DNA of 64,000 nt from Aquisphaera giovannonii (GCF_008087625.1 NZ_CP042998.1:62001-126000), one strand, 5' to 3'. Positions 11,933 through 21,124 are shown, counted from the stretch's first letter. Program-made: numbers and translations. Notes: generated by a model not told the origin, from the sequence alone.

Positions 11933-12964
11933 TCACCGCTTCCGGTCCTCCGGGAACATGATCTGGGCCGTCTGGTGGAGATACCGCCGCCAGTTGGCCC
12001 ACTCGTGGCCGCCGGTGCTCAGGACCCAGAAGTTGCGGACGCCGTACTTGTTGATGACGGCCATCGTCGCCTGGCCGTTCCTCAGCGCGATGTCCGTCTC
12101 GCCCTCGGCCATGTAGAGCGGCACCCTCAGCAGCTCCTCGTTCGTCTTCGGGTCGCCCAGGACCGCCTTGAAGTTCTCCTCGAAGGCCGCCATGCGGTCG
12201 GGGAAGTAGCCGGAGCTGTAGACGTAGAGCTCGCCGAACGTGTCGAGGTGCGCGAGGCCGACGTTCATCACGACGAACCCGCCCATCGACAGGCCCGCCA
12301 GCGCCCGGTTCTCGCGGCCCGGCCGGGCGCGGTAGTGCTGCTCGACGTAGGGGATGATGTCCTTCAGGAACTCCTTCGAGCAGGCGTCCTCCTCGCCGGG
12401 CTTCGGAGGATCCGCCGAGGCGATGCCGCGGGTGTTCGGCATCACCACGATCATCGGCTTCGCCCTGCCGGCCGCGATGAGGTTGTCGAGGATGAACTGC
12501 GCGTGGCCGCCCTGCCGGGGGTCGGTCCCGGTCCACTTGGAGTCGTCGTCGCCGCCGCCGTGGTTGAGGTAGAGCACCGGATACCTGGCGTCGCCGTTCG
12601 CCTCGTAGCCCGGCGGTAGGTAGACGTGCATCCGCTTCTCCTTCCCGGCGTGGTTCGTGTAGGTCGCCTGCTCGACCTTGCCGTGGGGCACGTCGGCCCT
12701 GGCAAAGAACGAGGCGTCGTCGAGCGCGGGCAGGGCCGGCAGGATGGGAAGCCTGGTCGGGCCCGGCTTCGGCATCGGCGGCATGCCGCGAGGGCCTCGG
12801 CTGACCGGCCGGCCGGTGGGGCCCCCTCGCCCCTCGTCCCCGCCAGCTCGGCCCGCGCCCGGGGGCCTCGGGTCCGACTTCGGCTCCTGGGCTGATACCG
12901 GGAGCAACCCGGCCGCTGCCGGACCAAGGACGATCATCGAGAAGAGGAGACGCGATGCGAGCAT
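11933..12964 (-). CDS. Exported alpha/beta-hydrolase esterase (Fes/feruloyl esterase-like)
   Basis: 343 aa. The signal peptide is MLASRLLFSMIVLGPAAAGL ending near VSAQ. A Pro/Gly/Arg-rich linker follows. The catalytic domain begins at about residue 95 with the beta-sheet lead-in KEKRMHVYLPPGYEANGDARY, then YPVLYLNHGGG, the nucleophile elbow GLSMGG, and a late His in STGGHEWANWRRYL. This is the COG2382 putative esterase pattern shared by enterochelin and feruloyl/acetyl-xylan esterases, so an ester-linked substrate outside the cytoplasm is likely; the exact ester is unknown. ATG 12964 is chosen because GGAG precedes it and the signal peptide starts there; the upstream frame is Pro/Arg-rich. 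Confidence 0.85.
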   Translation of the reverse strand: MLASRLLFSMIVLGPAAAGLLPVSAQEPKSDPRPPGAGRAGGDEGRGGPTGRPVSRGPRGMPPMPKPGPTRLPILPALPALDDASFFARADVPHGKVEQATYTNHAGKEKRMHVYLPPGYEANGDARYPVLYLNHGGGDDDSKWTGTDPRQGGHAQFILDNLIAAGRAKPMIVVMPNTRGIASADPPKPGEEDACSKEFLKDIIPYVEQHYRARPGRENRALAGLSMGGFVVMNVGLAHLDTFGELYVYSSGYFPDRMAAFEENFKAVLGDPKTNEELLRVPLYMAEGETDIALRNGQATMAVINKYGVRNFWVLSTGGHEWANWRRYLHQTAQIMFPEDRKR

Positions 12965-13086
12965 GTGCCCGACTCCGTGAGGAGGATTGGTGAGGCCCTG
13001 TCCTATCGAGAGAGTAGCGACGGATTGGCCCGCCCGGACCGGTGTCCTTCGGGGAGCGGGCGCGGCCGTCGCGGGCCGACCGACCC

Positions 13087-13329
13087 TCAGCGGCCGAGGA
13101 TGTAGAGGGCGATGCACGGGACGATGAAGAACATCCAGGTCCCCATCTTGTAAAGGAGGATGCCGCCGAACTGGCAGGCGTCGAATAGCTCCGGAGACAG
13201 CCTCCAACACCGGGCCAGGCGATGCATCAGATCGCGTGCAAAGAGGTACAGCAGGCCCCACAGGGCGAGGAAGGCGGAGTTGATGATGGCTCCCCAGAGG
13301 AGCATGCCGCGCACCTGCTCGATATTCAT
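13087..13329 (-). CDS. Small two-helix membrane protein (DUF6868-like)
   Basis: 80 aa, starting MNIEQVRGMLLWGAIINSAF. Two hydrophobic segments (LLWGAIINSAFLALWGLLYL and FFIVPCIALYIL) flank a conserved RDLMHRLARCWRLSPELFDA loop. I recognise it as a small conserved inner-membrane family that databases list as DUF6868, from memory. Function is unknown. It is separated from the esterase by about 120 bp and may have its own promoter. Confidence 0.7.
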   Translation of the reverse strand: MNIEQVRGMLLWGAIINSAFLALWGLLYLFARDLMHRLARCWRLSPELFDACQFGGILLYKMGTWMFFIVPCIALYILGR

Positions 13330-13644
13330 GTCCGGTCCCCCGTGACGTCGAAGGATGAACCTCCCCGCCAGCCGACCCGGTGCGGATGGGTTGCGGGGCT
13401 CCAGCTTAATGTTCTTTTTTGTCCGTTTGCTACGGGAAGGCCGTCCCCTCTCGTCGCGGCCGTCGCCCCGAGACAGGATGCGGCCCGGTCGGGGAATCCC
13501 GGCGGGGGCCTTCTTGCCCAGGTCCCTGGTGGAAAGGATGCCCGGCGAGCCGCGAGAGACGACCTGCCCGGCGAACCTCAACACGCCCGGCCGGGTCTGC
13601 CTCGACGATCGCCCCCGCTCACGGCTCGAACCCTGGAATCCGAC
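13330..13644. other. Divergent intergenic region
   Basis: 315 bp between the small membrane protein gene and the GNAT gene. It contains a short AT-richer patch around 13405-13430 (cttaatgttcttttttgtcc) that could hold a promoter for either direction. No gene or clear motif seen. Confidence 0.3.
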
Positions 13645-14160
13645 ATGATTCGACACGCCCTAGCGGGAGACACCGCCGCCCTGGTCGCAATCGGCGAGGC
13701 CACGGGCATCTTCCGCCCCCACGAGGCCGAGGGGCTGCTCGGCGCCACGCTGGACGCGATCCACGCCGGTCAGCTCGGGGAAGGCCATCAGGCCCACGTC
13801 TGGGTCGAGGGCCCCGAGGTACCGCCCGCCGGGTGGGTCTATTTCGCCCCGACTCCGAACGCCAATGGAGTGTGGGATCTCTGGTGGATCGGGACCGACC
13901 CGGCCCGACAGGGACGCGGCATCGGCAGCCAACTGCTCGGGTTCGTCGAGGACCGGGCACGCGCGGCCGGCGGGCGTCTCCTCCTCGTCGAGACGAGCTC
14001 CCAGCCGGCCCTCGACCCGACGCGACGCTTCTACGCCAACCGAGGATACGTCGAGTGCGGTCGCGTGCCCGACTTCTACGGCGAAGGCGACGCCAAGGTG
14101 ATCTTCGCGAAACGGCTGAGGCCCGTCGCGCGTCCGGGTGCCGATGACGACCCCACATGA
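13645..14160 (+). CDS. GNAT family N-acetyltransferase
   Basis: 171 aa. The acetyl-CoA binding motif A is WIGTDPARQGRGIGSQLL (pattern Q-x-x-G-x-G), preceded by the beta-4 strand GVWDLWW and followed by the beta-5/beta-6 part RLLLVETSS and RFYANRGYVECGRVPDFYGEGD. Transfers an acetyl group from acetyl-CoA to an unknown amine. ATG 13645 begins just before the N-terminal MIRHALAGDTAALVAI helix; the upstream frame is low-complexity and lies opposite the divergent gene. Stand-alone gene. Confidence 0.88.
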   Translation: MIRHALAGDTAALVAIGEATGIFRPHEAEGLLGATLDAIHAGQLGEGHQAHVWVEGPEVPPAGWVYFAPTPNANGVWDLWWIGTDPARQGRGIGSQLLGFVEDRARAAGGRLLLVETSSQPALDPTRRFYANRGYVECGRVPDFYGEGDAKVIFAKRLRPVARPGADDDPT

Positions 14161-14622
14161 AGGCGGCTCGCCCGGCCGCCACCGTGCATGGCTCGCGGGA
14201 CGCTGGACGGACGTAATCGCGGACCGCCTTCATTCACGCCCGAGATCACGAACCCCAAGATGGGACGGCGGCCCGGTTCTCGTCGTCCCCTCCGAGAGCC
14301 GGCCGCGACATGCCGGGGATGTGCGTCCGATAATGGGGTTTATGTTCGTAGACGTGAAATTATGTGCGTTGTAATGATTATGCTGTGCCCCTCCAGTGCA
14401 AGACGCCCGGCTCGACGCGGACCGACGCCTCCCGCTACGCATGGGCCGTCGCCTCCAGGCATCCAGTCGGGCGGGGTCGATCCGAAGTGGAACACGTCCC
14501 ACTCACGCCGCGGCGGTACTCGCTGGAATCCGGGTCTCCACGACCCTACGATGTCCGAGCAGGATCGAGACGGACGACCCGACCGATCGGAGGCCTAGTC
14601 CTTCAGACACGGGGTAACCCGC
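14161..14622. other. Intergenic region upstream of the 3-keto-glycoside-type cluster
   Basis: 462 bp without a credible gene. An AT-rich patch at about 14335-14395 (for example gaaattatgtgcgttgtaat) stands out from the GC-rich surroundings and is the likeliest promoter zone for the downstream operon. No palindrome or -35/-10 pair was clear. Confidence 0.3.
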
Positions 14623-15438
14623 GTGAACGCACGAATGATCGTGTCGGCCCTCCTCGCGGCTGCCTTGTCGGCGAGGGCCGCTGGGGATGAACGGCCGGCG
14701 GAGCCGGAACGGCCCCGGGGCGCGATCCGCCTCTTCAACGGCAAGGATCTCTCCGGCCTGACGACCTGGCTCAAGGACACCGGCCATGCCGACCCCCGGG
14801 GCGTTTTTCGCGTCACCGCGGACGGTCTCCTCCACATCTCGGGCGACGGCTTCGGGTACGTGGCCACGGATCGGGCGTATCGGGATTACCGGGTCGTGCT
14901 CGAGTATCGCTGGGGCGACCGCACCGACGGCGGGACCTCGGTACGGAACTCGGGCCTGCTGCTCAACGCCGTCGGGCCCGACGGCGGCGCCGGTGGCATG
15001 TGGATGTCGTCCGTCGAATGCCAGCTCGCCCAGGGTTGCGTGGGGGACCTGATCCCCATCCGCGGCAAGCGGGCCGACGGCTCCGCGGTCCCCGTGGGCC
15101 TCACGGCCGACGTCGTCCTCGGCCCGGACGGGCACCCCCGCTGGAAGGATGGCGGGGTGCCCCGCACCTTCACCGACGGCCAGCTCTGGTGGTCCCGGCA
15201 CGACCCCGATTACAAGGAACTCCTGGACACCCGCGGCAGGGACGACGTGGAGAGCCCCAGGGGGGAATGGACGCGCGTCGAATGCACGTCCTCCGGGGGA
15301 CGCATCACGGTCCGCGTCAACGGCCACCTCGTCAACGAGTGCCGGGACGTCGCCCCGGCGGCCGGCAAGATCCTCGTGCAAACCGAGGGGTTCGAGCTGT
15401 TCGTCCGCACGTTCGAGGTGCACCCCATCCCCCGATGA
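14623..15438 (+). CDS. Exported DUF1080 protein (3-keto-disaccharide hydrolase-like)
   Basis: 271 aa. The signal peptide MNARMIVSALLAAALSARAA is followed by a beta-sandwich of the DUF1080 family. Typical markers are IRLFNGKDLSGLTTW, DGLLHISGDGFGYVATDRAY, YRVVLEYRWGD, and a C-terminal GFELFVRTFEVHPIPR. Family members cleave 3-keto-glycosides (established for some members). GTG 14623 is the first start; ATG 14635 (residue 5) is equally possible. It precedes the Gfo/Idh/MocA gene by 16 bases, consistent with an operon in which the oxidoreductase makes the 3-keto sugar and this enzyme cleaves it (inference). Confidence 0.85.
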   Translation: MNARMIVSALLAAALSARAAGDERPAEPERPRGAIRLFNGKDLSGLTTWLKDTGHADPRGVFRVTADGLLHISGDGFGYVATDRAYRDYRVVLEYRWGDRTDGGTSVRNSGLLLNAVGPDGGAGGMWMSSVECQLAQGCVGDLIPIRGKRADGSAVPVGLTADVVLGPDGHPRWKDGGVPRTFTDGQLWWSRHDPDYKELLDTRGRDDVESPRGEWTRVECTSSGGRITVRVNGHLVNECRDVAPAAGKILVQTEGFELFVRTFEVHPIPR

Positions 15439-15454
15439 GGAGGAAGGACGACCG

Positions 15455-16735
15455 ATGCGAATGCCGACGACGCGGCGAGAGATCCTCAAGGGGGCGGCGG
15501 GCCTCGGCGCCGTCGCCGCGGTCCCGCTGGTGCACGCGGCCGGGACGGGCTCGGTCCGCGTCGGCCTCGTCGGCTGCGGAGGGCGGGGCACCGGCGCGGC
15601 CACGCAGGCCCTTTCGGCCGGCCCCGACGTGAAGCTGGTCGCCATGGCAGACGCCTTCGCGGACCGGCTCGAAGGGAGCCTGTCGTTCCTCAAGGACGAG
15701 CCGGCCGTCGGGTCCCGGGTCGACGTGCCGCCGAGCCGTCGTTTCGCGGGCTTCGACGCCTGCAAGGCGCTCATCGAGTCGGGGGTGGACGTGGTCCTGC
15801 TCTGCACGCCGCCCCACTTCCGGCCTCTCCACCTTCAGATGGCGGTCGACGCCGGCAAGCACGTCTTCGCCGAGAAGCCCGTGGCCGTCGATGCCCCCGG
15901 CGTGCGCTCGGTCCTCGAGACGTGCCGGCGGGCCGCGGAGAAAGGCATCTCGATCGTGTCGGGGCTCTGCCTGCGCTACGACGCCGGCTACCGCGAGACC
16001 GTCCGCCGGCTCCACGAGGGCGGGGCGGGCGACGTGTCGACGCTCCTGGCCAACGACTACCGCAGCGGCCGGTGGACGAAGCCGAAGGAGCCCGGGATGT
16101 CCGAGATGACCTACCAGATGCGCAACTGGTACAACTTCACCTGGCTCTCCGGCGACTTCAACGTCGAGCAGCATGTTCACCACCTGGATGTCTGCGCCTG
16201 GGTCATGAAGGATCGATACCCGATCAAGGCCGTCGGCATGGGGGGGCGGCAGGCGCTCACGGGCCCTGAATATGGACAAATCTACGATCATTTTTCGGTC
16301 GTGTACGAGTATCCCGACGGCGCCCGGCTGATCAGCAATTGCCGGCAGCAGCCCGGCTGCAAGGACGACATGAGCGTCCACGTCCTGGGGACGCGAGGCC
16401 GGGCCGCCCTGACGGAACGCCGCAGGGGGCTGTGGATCAAGGGCTCGGCGGGCGAGGCCTGGCATTACGACGGGCCCAAGAACGAGATGTACCAGCAGGA
16501 GCACGACGAGCTTTTCGCCGGCATCCGCGCGAGCAAGCCGGTCAACAACGGCGAGTACATGGCCCGCAGCACGCTGCTGGCGATCATGGGCCGGATGGCC
16601 GCCTACACCGGCCAGGAAGTCACCTGGGAGATGGCCCTGAATTCCCGGGAGGACCTCAGCCCGTCGAGCTATTCCTGGGACGCGTCGCCGCCGGCCTCGG
16701 CGATCGCGGTGCCCGGGCAGACGCCCTTCCGCTGA
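15455..16735 (+). CDS. Tat-exported Gfo/Idh/MocA family oxidoreductase
   Basis: 426 aa. The N-terminal twin-Arg signal is TTRREILKGAAGLGAVAAVP. The NAD(P)-binding Rossmann fold has VRVGLVGCGGRGTGAATQAL, the family EKP motif is HVFAEKPVAVD, and the C-terminal domain carries GDFNVEQHVHHLDVCAW. Predicted to oxidise a sugar or glycoside hydroxyl with a tightly bound nicotinamide cofactor outside the cytoplasm. ATG 15455 has the strong RBS GAGGAGGA just upstream. It sits between DUF1080 and the TIM-barrel gene. Confidence 0.92.
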   Translation: MRMPTTRREILKGAAGLGAVAAVPLVHAAGTGSVRVGLVGCGGRGTGAATQALSAGPDVKLVAMADAFADRLEGSLSFLKDEPAVGSRVDVPPSRRFAGFDACKALIESGVDVVLLCTPPHFRPLHLQMAVDAGKHVFAEKPVAVDAPGVRSVLETCRRAAEKGISIVSGLCLRYDAGYRETVRRLHEGGAGDVSTLLANDYRSGRWTKPKEPGMSEMTYQMRNWYNFTWLSGDFNVEQHVHHLDVCAWVMKDRYPIKAVGMGGRQALTGPEYGQIYDHFSVVYEYPDGARLISNCRQQPGCKDDMSVHVLGTRGRAALTERRRGLWIKGSAGEAWHYDGPKNEMYQQEHDELFAGIRASKPVNNGEYMARSTLLAIMGRMAAYTGQEVTWEMALNSREDLSPSSYSWDASPPASAIAVPGQTPFR

Positions 16736-16759
16736 GAGCCGCCGCCTCGGAGACCCCGG

Positions 16760-17755
16760 ATGCAAACGCGATTACGAATCCGAGACGATGGCGATGGCCC
16801 GCCCGGTCTCCGGGCGGAGCCGACTTCCACCTTGGGCCGTCGCGAATGGCTCCTCGCCGCGGGCGCGGGCGTCGCGGGCCTGGTCGGCCCTCGCGGGGCG
16901 GCCCGCGGCGCCGATGAGAGGCCGAGGCCCGCGGCCACACGCTTCCGGATCGCCTGCATGACGCTGCCCTACTCGCGGTTCCCCCTGGAGCGGGCCCTGT
17001 CCGGGATCCGGGCGGCCGGCTATCGGTACGTGGCGTGGGGCACGACACACGAGGAGGAGGGCGGCTCGGCGCCCGTGCTTCCCCCGGACGCGCCGCCGCA
17101 TCGGGCGAAGACGCTCGGCCGAAAATGCCGCGACCTCGGGCTCGAGCCCCTGATGATGTTCTCGATGATCTATCCCGAGGACCCGCAGGCGCCCGCCGTC
17201 TTCCGCTCCCGGATCGAGCAGGCCTCCGCGGCGGGCGTGCCGCAGGTCTTGACCTTCGGCCACACGAAGGGGGGCAACCGCAAGCTCTGGGTCGAGCGTT
17301 TCAAGCAGCTGGGCCCGATTGCCCGCGACCACGGCGTGACGATCGTCGTCAAGCAGCACGGCGGCGAGACCGGGACGGGCGCCGCGTGCGCCGAGATCGT
17401 CCGCGAGGTCGCCGACCCGGGGATCATGGTGAATTACGACGCAGGCAACGTGATGGACTACCTGGACCTCGACCCGATCCCCGACATCAAGTCCTGCGCC
17501 GAGGTCGTCCGCAGCTTCTGCATCAAGGACCACCGCAATTTCCCCAAGGATGAGGACTGCGGGCCCGGACTCGGCGAGATCGACCACTACCGCCTGCTGC
17601 AGCCGGTGGCCTTCACCGGCCGGGACATGCCGCTCTGCTGCGAGAACATCTCCGCCCCGATCCTCCCCCCGCCCCGCAACCCCGACGAGGTCGACGCCCT
17701 GGCCCGCCGGGCACGCGAGTTCCTCGAGATCGTGACCCGGGGGCTCCAGGCCTAA
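16760..17755 (+). CDS. Exported TIM-barrel sugar isomerase/epimerase-like protein
   Basis: 331 aa, xylose-isomerase-like (AP endonuclease 2) TIM barrel. Visible landmarks are FPLERALSGIRAAGYRYVAW, VTIVVKQHGGETG, IMVNYDAGNVMDYLDLDPI, FCIKDHRNFPKDEDCGPGLG and DMPLCCENISAP, with metal-ligand candidates in the Asp/His/Glu of these strands. A Tat-like GRREWLLAAGAGVAG lies at residues 26-40. An in-frame TTG at 16832 would start immediately before it, so ATG 16760 may be slightly long. Operon position implies a role downstream of the DUF1080/oxidoreductase pair. Substrate is unknown. Confidence 0.85.
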   Translation: MQTRLRIRDDGDGPPGLRAEPTSTLGRREWLLAAGAGVAGLVGPRGAARGADERPRPAATRFRIACMTLPYSRFPLERALSGIRAAGYRYVAWGTTHEEEGGSAPVLPPDAPPHRAKTLGRKCRDLGLEPLMMFSMIYPEDPQAPAVFRSRIEQASAAGVPQVLTFGHTKGGNRKLWVERFKQLGPIARDHGVTIVVKQHGGETGTGAACAEIVREVADPGIMVNYDAGNVMDYLDLDPIPDIKSCAEVVRSFCIKDHRNFPKDEDCGPGLGEIDHYRLLQPVAFTGRDMPLCCENISAPILPPPRNPDEVDALARRAREFLEIVTRGLQA

Positions 17756-17781
17756 CGCGGCCCTGTCGCCCGCCTCCGGCC

Positions 17782-19785
17782 TCAGCCCGCCGCGACGACC
17801 CAGTCGAGCAAGACGGCGGGCTTCGTCGTGAAGGCGTCGCCCACGGCCTGAACCCCTCGCAGCGTGCGGCCCAGCGAACCGCGGCATGACGCGGCAAGGA
17901 CGGGGCGCGGCGCGAGGGCGGCCAGGATTTCGGGGATGTCGCCGAAGTCGCGGAGCAGGCCCGGGAGCAGGCTCGCCGCGTTGATGGCGAGCCCTTCGGC
18001 TTCGAAGAGGGGCAGGAAGCTGAGCGGCACGTCCTCGACCGCGACGGCGGCGATCCGGGGCTCGACGGCGGCGGCGAGCATGGCCACCAGCGCGGAGTCG
18101 CGGCGACCGCACAGGACCACCGGCCGCGCGGGAGCGTGGCCCGCGGTCGCCGGTCCCGCGACGGCGGCGAGGACGTCCGCCACGCGCATCGCGACGAGGC
18201 TTTCCCCCGCGAGGAAGGCGTTGTAGGCCAGGTTCTCCTCGACGCCCGAAAGCGGGTCGTCGTAGCGCTCGCCGCGGGATCGCAAGGGGACGCGGAGGGA
18301 TCCCACGCCCCGCGGGTCGATCGACCTCACGGCGTATCCCGCCGCGGACAGCGCGTCGATGAAGCCTCGCTCGCGCCGCCATTCCGGCGCCTCGTTGCCG
18401 TTCACGAGGAGGATCAGCGGCCGCCCCTCACGCCCCCCCGCCGCCTCGTCGCGAAGGCGGAAATCGATCCCACCCGCGCCGGTGCGGAGGAGCGTCTTCA
18501 GGCCGACTTTCGGCCGCCTCGGTCGGCGTTGGAATTCCTCCCAGGCCATCGGCAGGAAGGGGCGCGACCCGAGGGCACCGTTCACCTGGCCGTCGGAGCA
18601 CACGTGCAACTCCGCCGGCTCGCGGGGTGAGGCCGCGAATTCGGGCGTCCTCGCGTCCTTCGGTTCGCCCTTCAGCCAATGATCGAACCAGGCGTACGCG
18701 GCCTCGCGGAGCGGCCGGGACAGGCCGTGCGGCCCGGGCGCGATCGTCATCCCGATCCGATCCTCGGCGCCGGCGACCCCGTAGAGATGCCTCGCCTCCT
18801 CGAACGTGGCGCGCGTGCCCGCGATGGGGAAGAAATCCCGCTCCGCCGAGCAGAGGAGCGTCGGCCTCGGCGCGATCATGGCGAGCAGGCCGGCGTGGTC
18901 GATGCCCCGTCCGACGAAGCCGAACGGATCCTGCTCGGGGTCCGACGACGGATCCTCCTGGATGCGGTTCGCCATCCGCCGGGGCAGGCTCGTGATGTAG
19001 CAGCCGACGACGGGGACGCGGACCCGGTCGTCGACCGCGGCCAGGTATGCCGTCAGGTTGCCGCCCCCGGAATTGCCCACGCACCCGATCCGGGAGGCGT
19101 CGACATCCGGCAGCGACGCGAGGTGGTCGAGGGCCCGGATCGCGTCCCAGATCCGGTAGCGGGCGAAGCTCATCCCGAGCAGGTAGAGCGGATTGCCGAG
19201 CACGCAATGCTCGCCGCAGGAGAGGTCGTACCGCGAGCGCCCGCGCGACGCGTCCCAGAACTGGCTCCGCTCTCCCTGCCCCACGGGGTCGTAGGTCAGG
19301 ACGACGTATCCCCGTTTGGCGAGGTTGATATGCAAGGTTTGATAAGTCCCGTGCGCCTTGCCGACCTCGGAATGACCACACGGGCTGAGTATGCCGGGAT
19401 GAGCCGGCCCTCCCTGCGCGGGCCGGTACATGAGCGCGGAGACGTGGTAGCCCGGGAAGCTCTCGAAGAGGACCTTCTCGATGGCGTAACCGTCTCCCGC
19501 GATCCTCCCGGCGATCCTTGCGGTGGGAGGCCCCTGGGCGCTCGGGAGCCCGCCGATCATCTCCAGGAAGGACCCGCGGAGGGATGCTCTCAGCTCGTCG
19601 AGCTGCGACGCCGTCGAGACGGCCTCGAACCGCGCCCGGCGCCGCGCCTCCTGGGCCTCGGCGAGGGCGAGCAGCTGTCGATGGAGGTCGGGCGCCGGCG
19701 CGTCCCCCGGCCCCCCGAACGCGGGGCCGAGGGCGGCCGAGAGTCCGAGGCCCAGCACGGTCCGCCGCGAGATCGGGTGGTTCAT
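17782..19785 (-). CDS. Tat-exported two-module alpha/beta hydrolase (acetyl-xylan-esterase-like)
   Basis: 667 aa. The signal SRRTVLGLGLSAALGPAFG contains a twin-Arg pair. Module 1 (about residues 55-390) is a complete alpha/beta hydrolase: YVVLTYDPVGQGERSQFWD, nucleophile elbow GCVGNSGGGN, acid-region MIAPRPTLLCSAERDFFP and His in APGPHGLSRP. Module 2 (about 430-667) repeats hydrolase-like segments (LILLVNGNEAP, VRSIDPRGVGSL, LCGRRDSALVAMLAA), but its elbow GRRDSA is not a standard GxSxG, so it may be non-catalytic. ATG 19785 follows GAGGAGC. It lies 29 bases after the dihydrodipicolinate-synthase-like gene and is convergent with the TIM-barrel gene. Confidence 0.85.
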   Translation of the reverse strand: MNHPISRRTVLGLGLSAALGPAFGGPGDAPAPDLHRQLLALAEAQEARRRARFEAVSTASQLDELRASLRGSFLEMIGGLPSAQGPPTARIAGRIAGDGYAIEKVLFESFPGYHVSALMYRPAQGGPAHPGILSPCGHSEVGKAHGTYQTLHINLAKRGYVVLTYDPVGQGERSQFWDASRGRSRYDLSCGEHCVLGNPLYLLGMSFARYRIWDAIRALDHLASLPDVDASRIGCVGNSGGGNLTAYLAAVDDRVRVPVVGCYITSLPRRMANRIQEDPSSDPEQDPFGFVGRGIDHAGLLAMIAPRPTLLCSAERDFFPIAGTRATFEEARHLYGVAGAEDRIGMTIAPGPHGLSRPLREAAYAWFDHWLKGEPKDARTPEFAASPREPAELHVCSDGQVNGALGSRPFLPMAWEEFQRRPRRPKVGLKTLLRTGAGGIDFRLRDEAAGGREGRPLILLVNGNEAPEWRRERGFIDALSAAGYAVRSIDPRGVGSLRVPLRSRGERYDDPLSGVEENLAYNAFLAGESLVAMRVADVLAAVAGPATAGHAPARPVVLCGRRDSALVAMLAAAVEPRIAAVAVEDVPLSFLPLFEAEGLAINAASLLPGLLRDFGDIPEILAALAPRPVLAASCRGSLGRTLRGVQAVGDAFTTKPAVLLDWVVAAG

Positions 19786-19814
19786 CGCCAGCTCCTCGGT
19801 CGCCTCGCCACGGT

Positions 19815-20882
19815 TCAAGAGGCCAGCCATTCGTCGCGGTGGCTGGCGACGAACTCGTCGTCGGTCAGATTGGGGTAGTCCCGGCAGACTCGTTCGATCT
19901 CCTCCGCCTGGCCTGGGCTCAGGGTCTCGTCGGGGTCCAGGAGCCAGGGTCCTTCGAGGAGGCCCTGGCGGATGAGGACCTCGTGGATCCCGGCGATGCA
20001 GCCCGCGAATCCGTTGGCCGCGTCGAAGAGGGCGGCGTTGGCGTCGGTCGTCGCGACCGCCAGGCGAAGCAGGTTGGCGGGGACGCCGTCGCCGCGGGAG
20101 GCCGCGTCGTGGCAGGCTTCCAGCAGGTCGACGGCCCGCCGCGTCCAGGCGGCCCAGTGGCCGAGCAGCCCGCCCACGATCCGCCGCTCGACCGTCCGTC
20201 CGCCGACCCGGAAGCGGTACGGCGTGACGAGATCGAGGACGATGTTGTCGTCGTTGCCCGTGTACAGGGCGATGTCGTCGCGCCCGGATTCGCAGACGGC
20301 TCGCACCACGTCCACGGTCCGGTAGCGGTCGAACGGGGCGATCTTGATCGCGGCCACGGCCTCGATCTCGGCGAAGCCGCGCCAGAACCGATGCGACAGG
20401 TGCGGCCCGCCGACGGCCCGCTGGAGGTAGAAGCCGACCAGCGGGATGACCTCGGCCACGGCCCGGCAGTGGGCCAGCCTCGCCTCCTCGTCCGGGCCGA
20501 CTCCGGCCAGGCTCAGCAGGCCGGCGTGATAGCCCAGGTCGCGGAGCATCTCCGCCTCCTGGACGGCCTGCCTCGTCGGCCCGCAGACCCCGCCGATCCG
20601 GACCATCGGCTCTCCACGCGCCGCGTCCGCCCGGCCGAGCTCCTCGGCGACGAGCGAGAGCACGGGCCGGAACAGCCCGTGCGTCGGGTCGCGGATCGCG
20701 AACTGCGTCGTGTGCACCCCCGCGGCGATCCCCCCCGCCCCGGCCGCCGCGTAGTACCGGCAGAGGGCCCGCTGGCGACGCTCGTCGAGCCGACGCGACG
20801 AGGTCAGCGCGAGCGGCATCGCCGGGATCACGACGCCCCGGCGTAGGCTCTCCGGGATCCTCGGAGGGTCGGCACCGGACAT
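19815..20882 (-). CDS. Dihydrodipicolinate synthase family aldolase/lyase
   Basis: 355 aa. A class I aldolase TIM barrel: GVVIPAMPLALTSSRRLDER at the start, AAGAGGIAAGVHTTQFA and the predicted Schiff-base Lys in AVAAIKIAPFDRYRT. It is a divergent family member, probably acting on a keto-acid sugar derivative rather than in lysine synthesis (inference from neighbours). ATG 20882 is preferred because GGAGGA lies at the right distance; longer starts would run into the inverted-repeat element. Second-last gene of the minus-strand sugar operon. Confidence 0.85.
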   Translation of the reverse strand: MSGADPPRIPESLRRGVVIPAMPLALTSSRRLDERRQRALCRYYAAAGAGGIAAGVHTTQFAIRDPTHGLFRPVLSLVAEELGRADAARGEPMVRIGGVCGPTRQAVQEAEMLRDLGYHAGLLSLAGVGPDEEARLAHCRAVAEVIPLVGFYLQRAVGGPHLSHRFWRGFAEIEAVAAIKIAPFDRYRTVDVVRAVCESGRDDIALYTGNDDNIVLDLVTPYRFRVGGRTVERRIVGGLLGHWAAWTRRAVDLLEACHDAASRGDGVPANLLRLAVATTDANAALFDAANGFAGCIAGIHEVLIRQGLLEGPWLLDPDETLSPGQAEEIERVCRDYPNLTDDEFVASHRDEWLAS

Positions 20883-20934
20883 CGGATCAGTCCTCCAGGG
20901 GCAGGGGGATGGACGAGGCTCGTCCATCCGGAGA

Positions 20935-21098
20935 TTCAACCACGGAAAGCACGGAAAACACGGAATAATACGAACGCATAGTAGTTTTCAAATTTGACAG
21001 TATATGCAACTGTTAAAATTTTTGTTATTCATAATTATTTGGATGGCATCTTGTATTGTATGTCCCTTTCCGTGCCTTCCGTGTTTTCCGTGGTTGAA
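20935..21098. repeat. 164-bp inverted-repeat element with AT-rich core
   Basis: Two 31-nt arms, 20935-20965 and 21068-21098, are reverse complements at 28 of 31 positions by hand alignment. Each arm is built from three copies of a CACGGAAA-like unit ending in TTCAAC/GTTGAA. The 102-bp core is strongly AT-rich, unlike everything around it, and contains the palindrome TCAAATTTGA (20988-20997) and TTGACA (20994-20999). It has no gene. It sits between the epimerase stop and the aldolase start, where it could be a MITE/REP-like insertion, an attenuator or an internal promoter. Confidence 0.85.
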
Positions 21099-21124
21099 AC
21101 TCTTATGTCTTCCATCCTCCGTGC

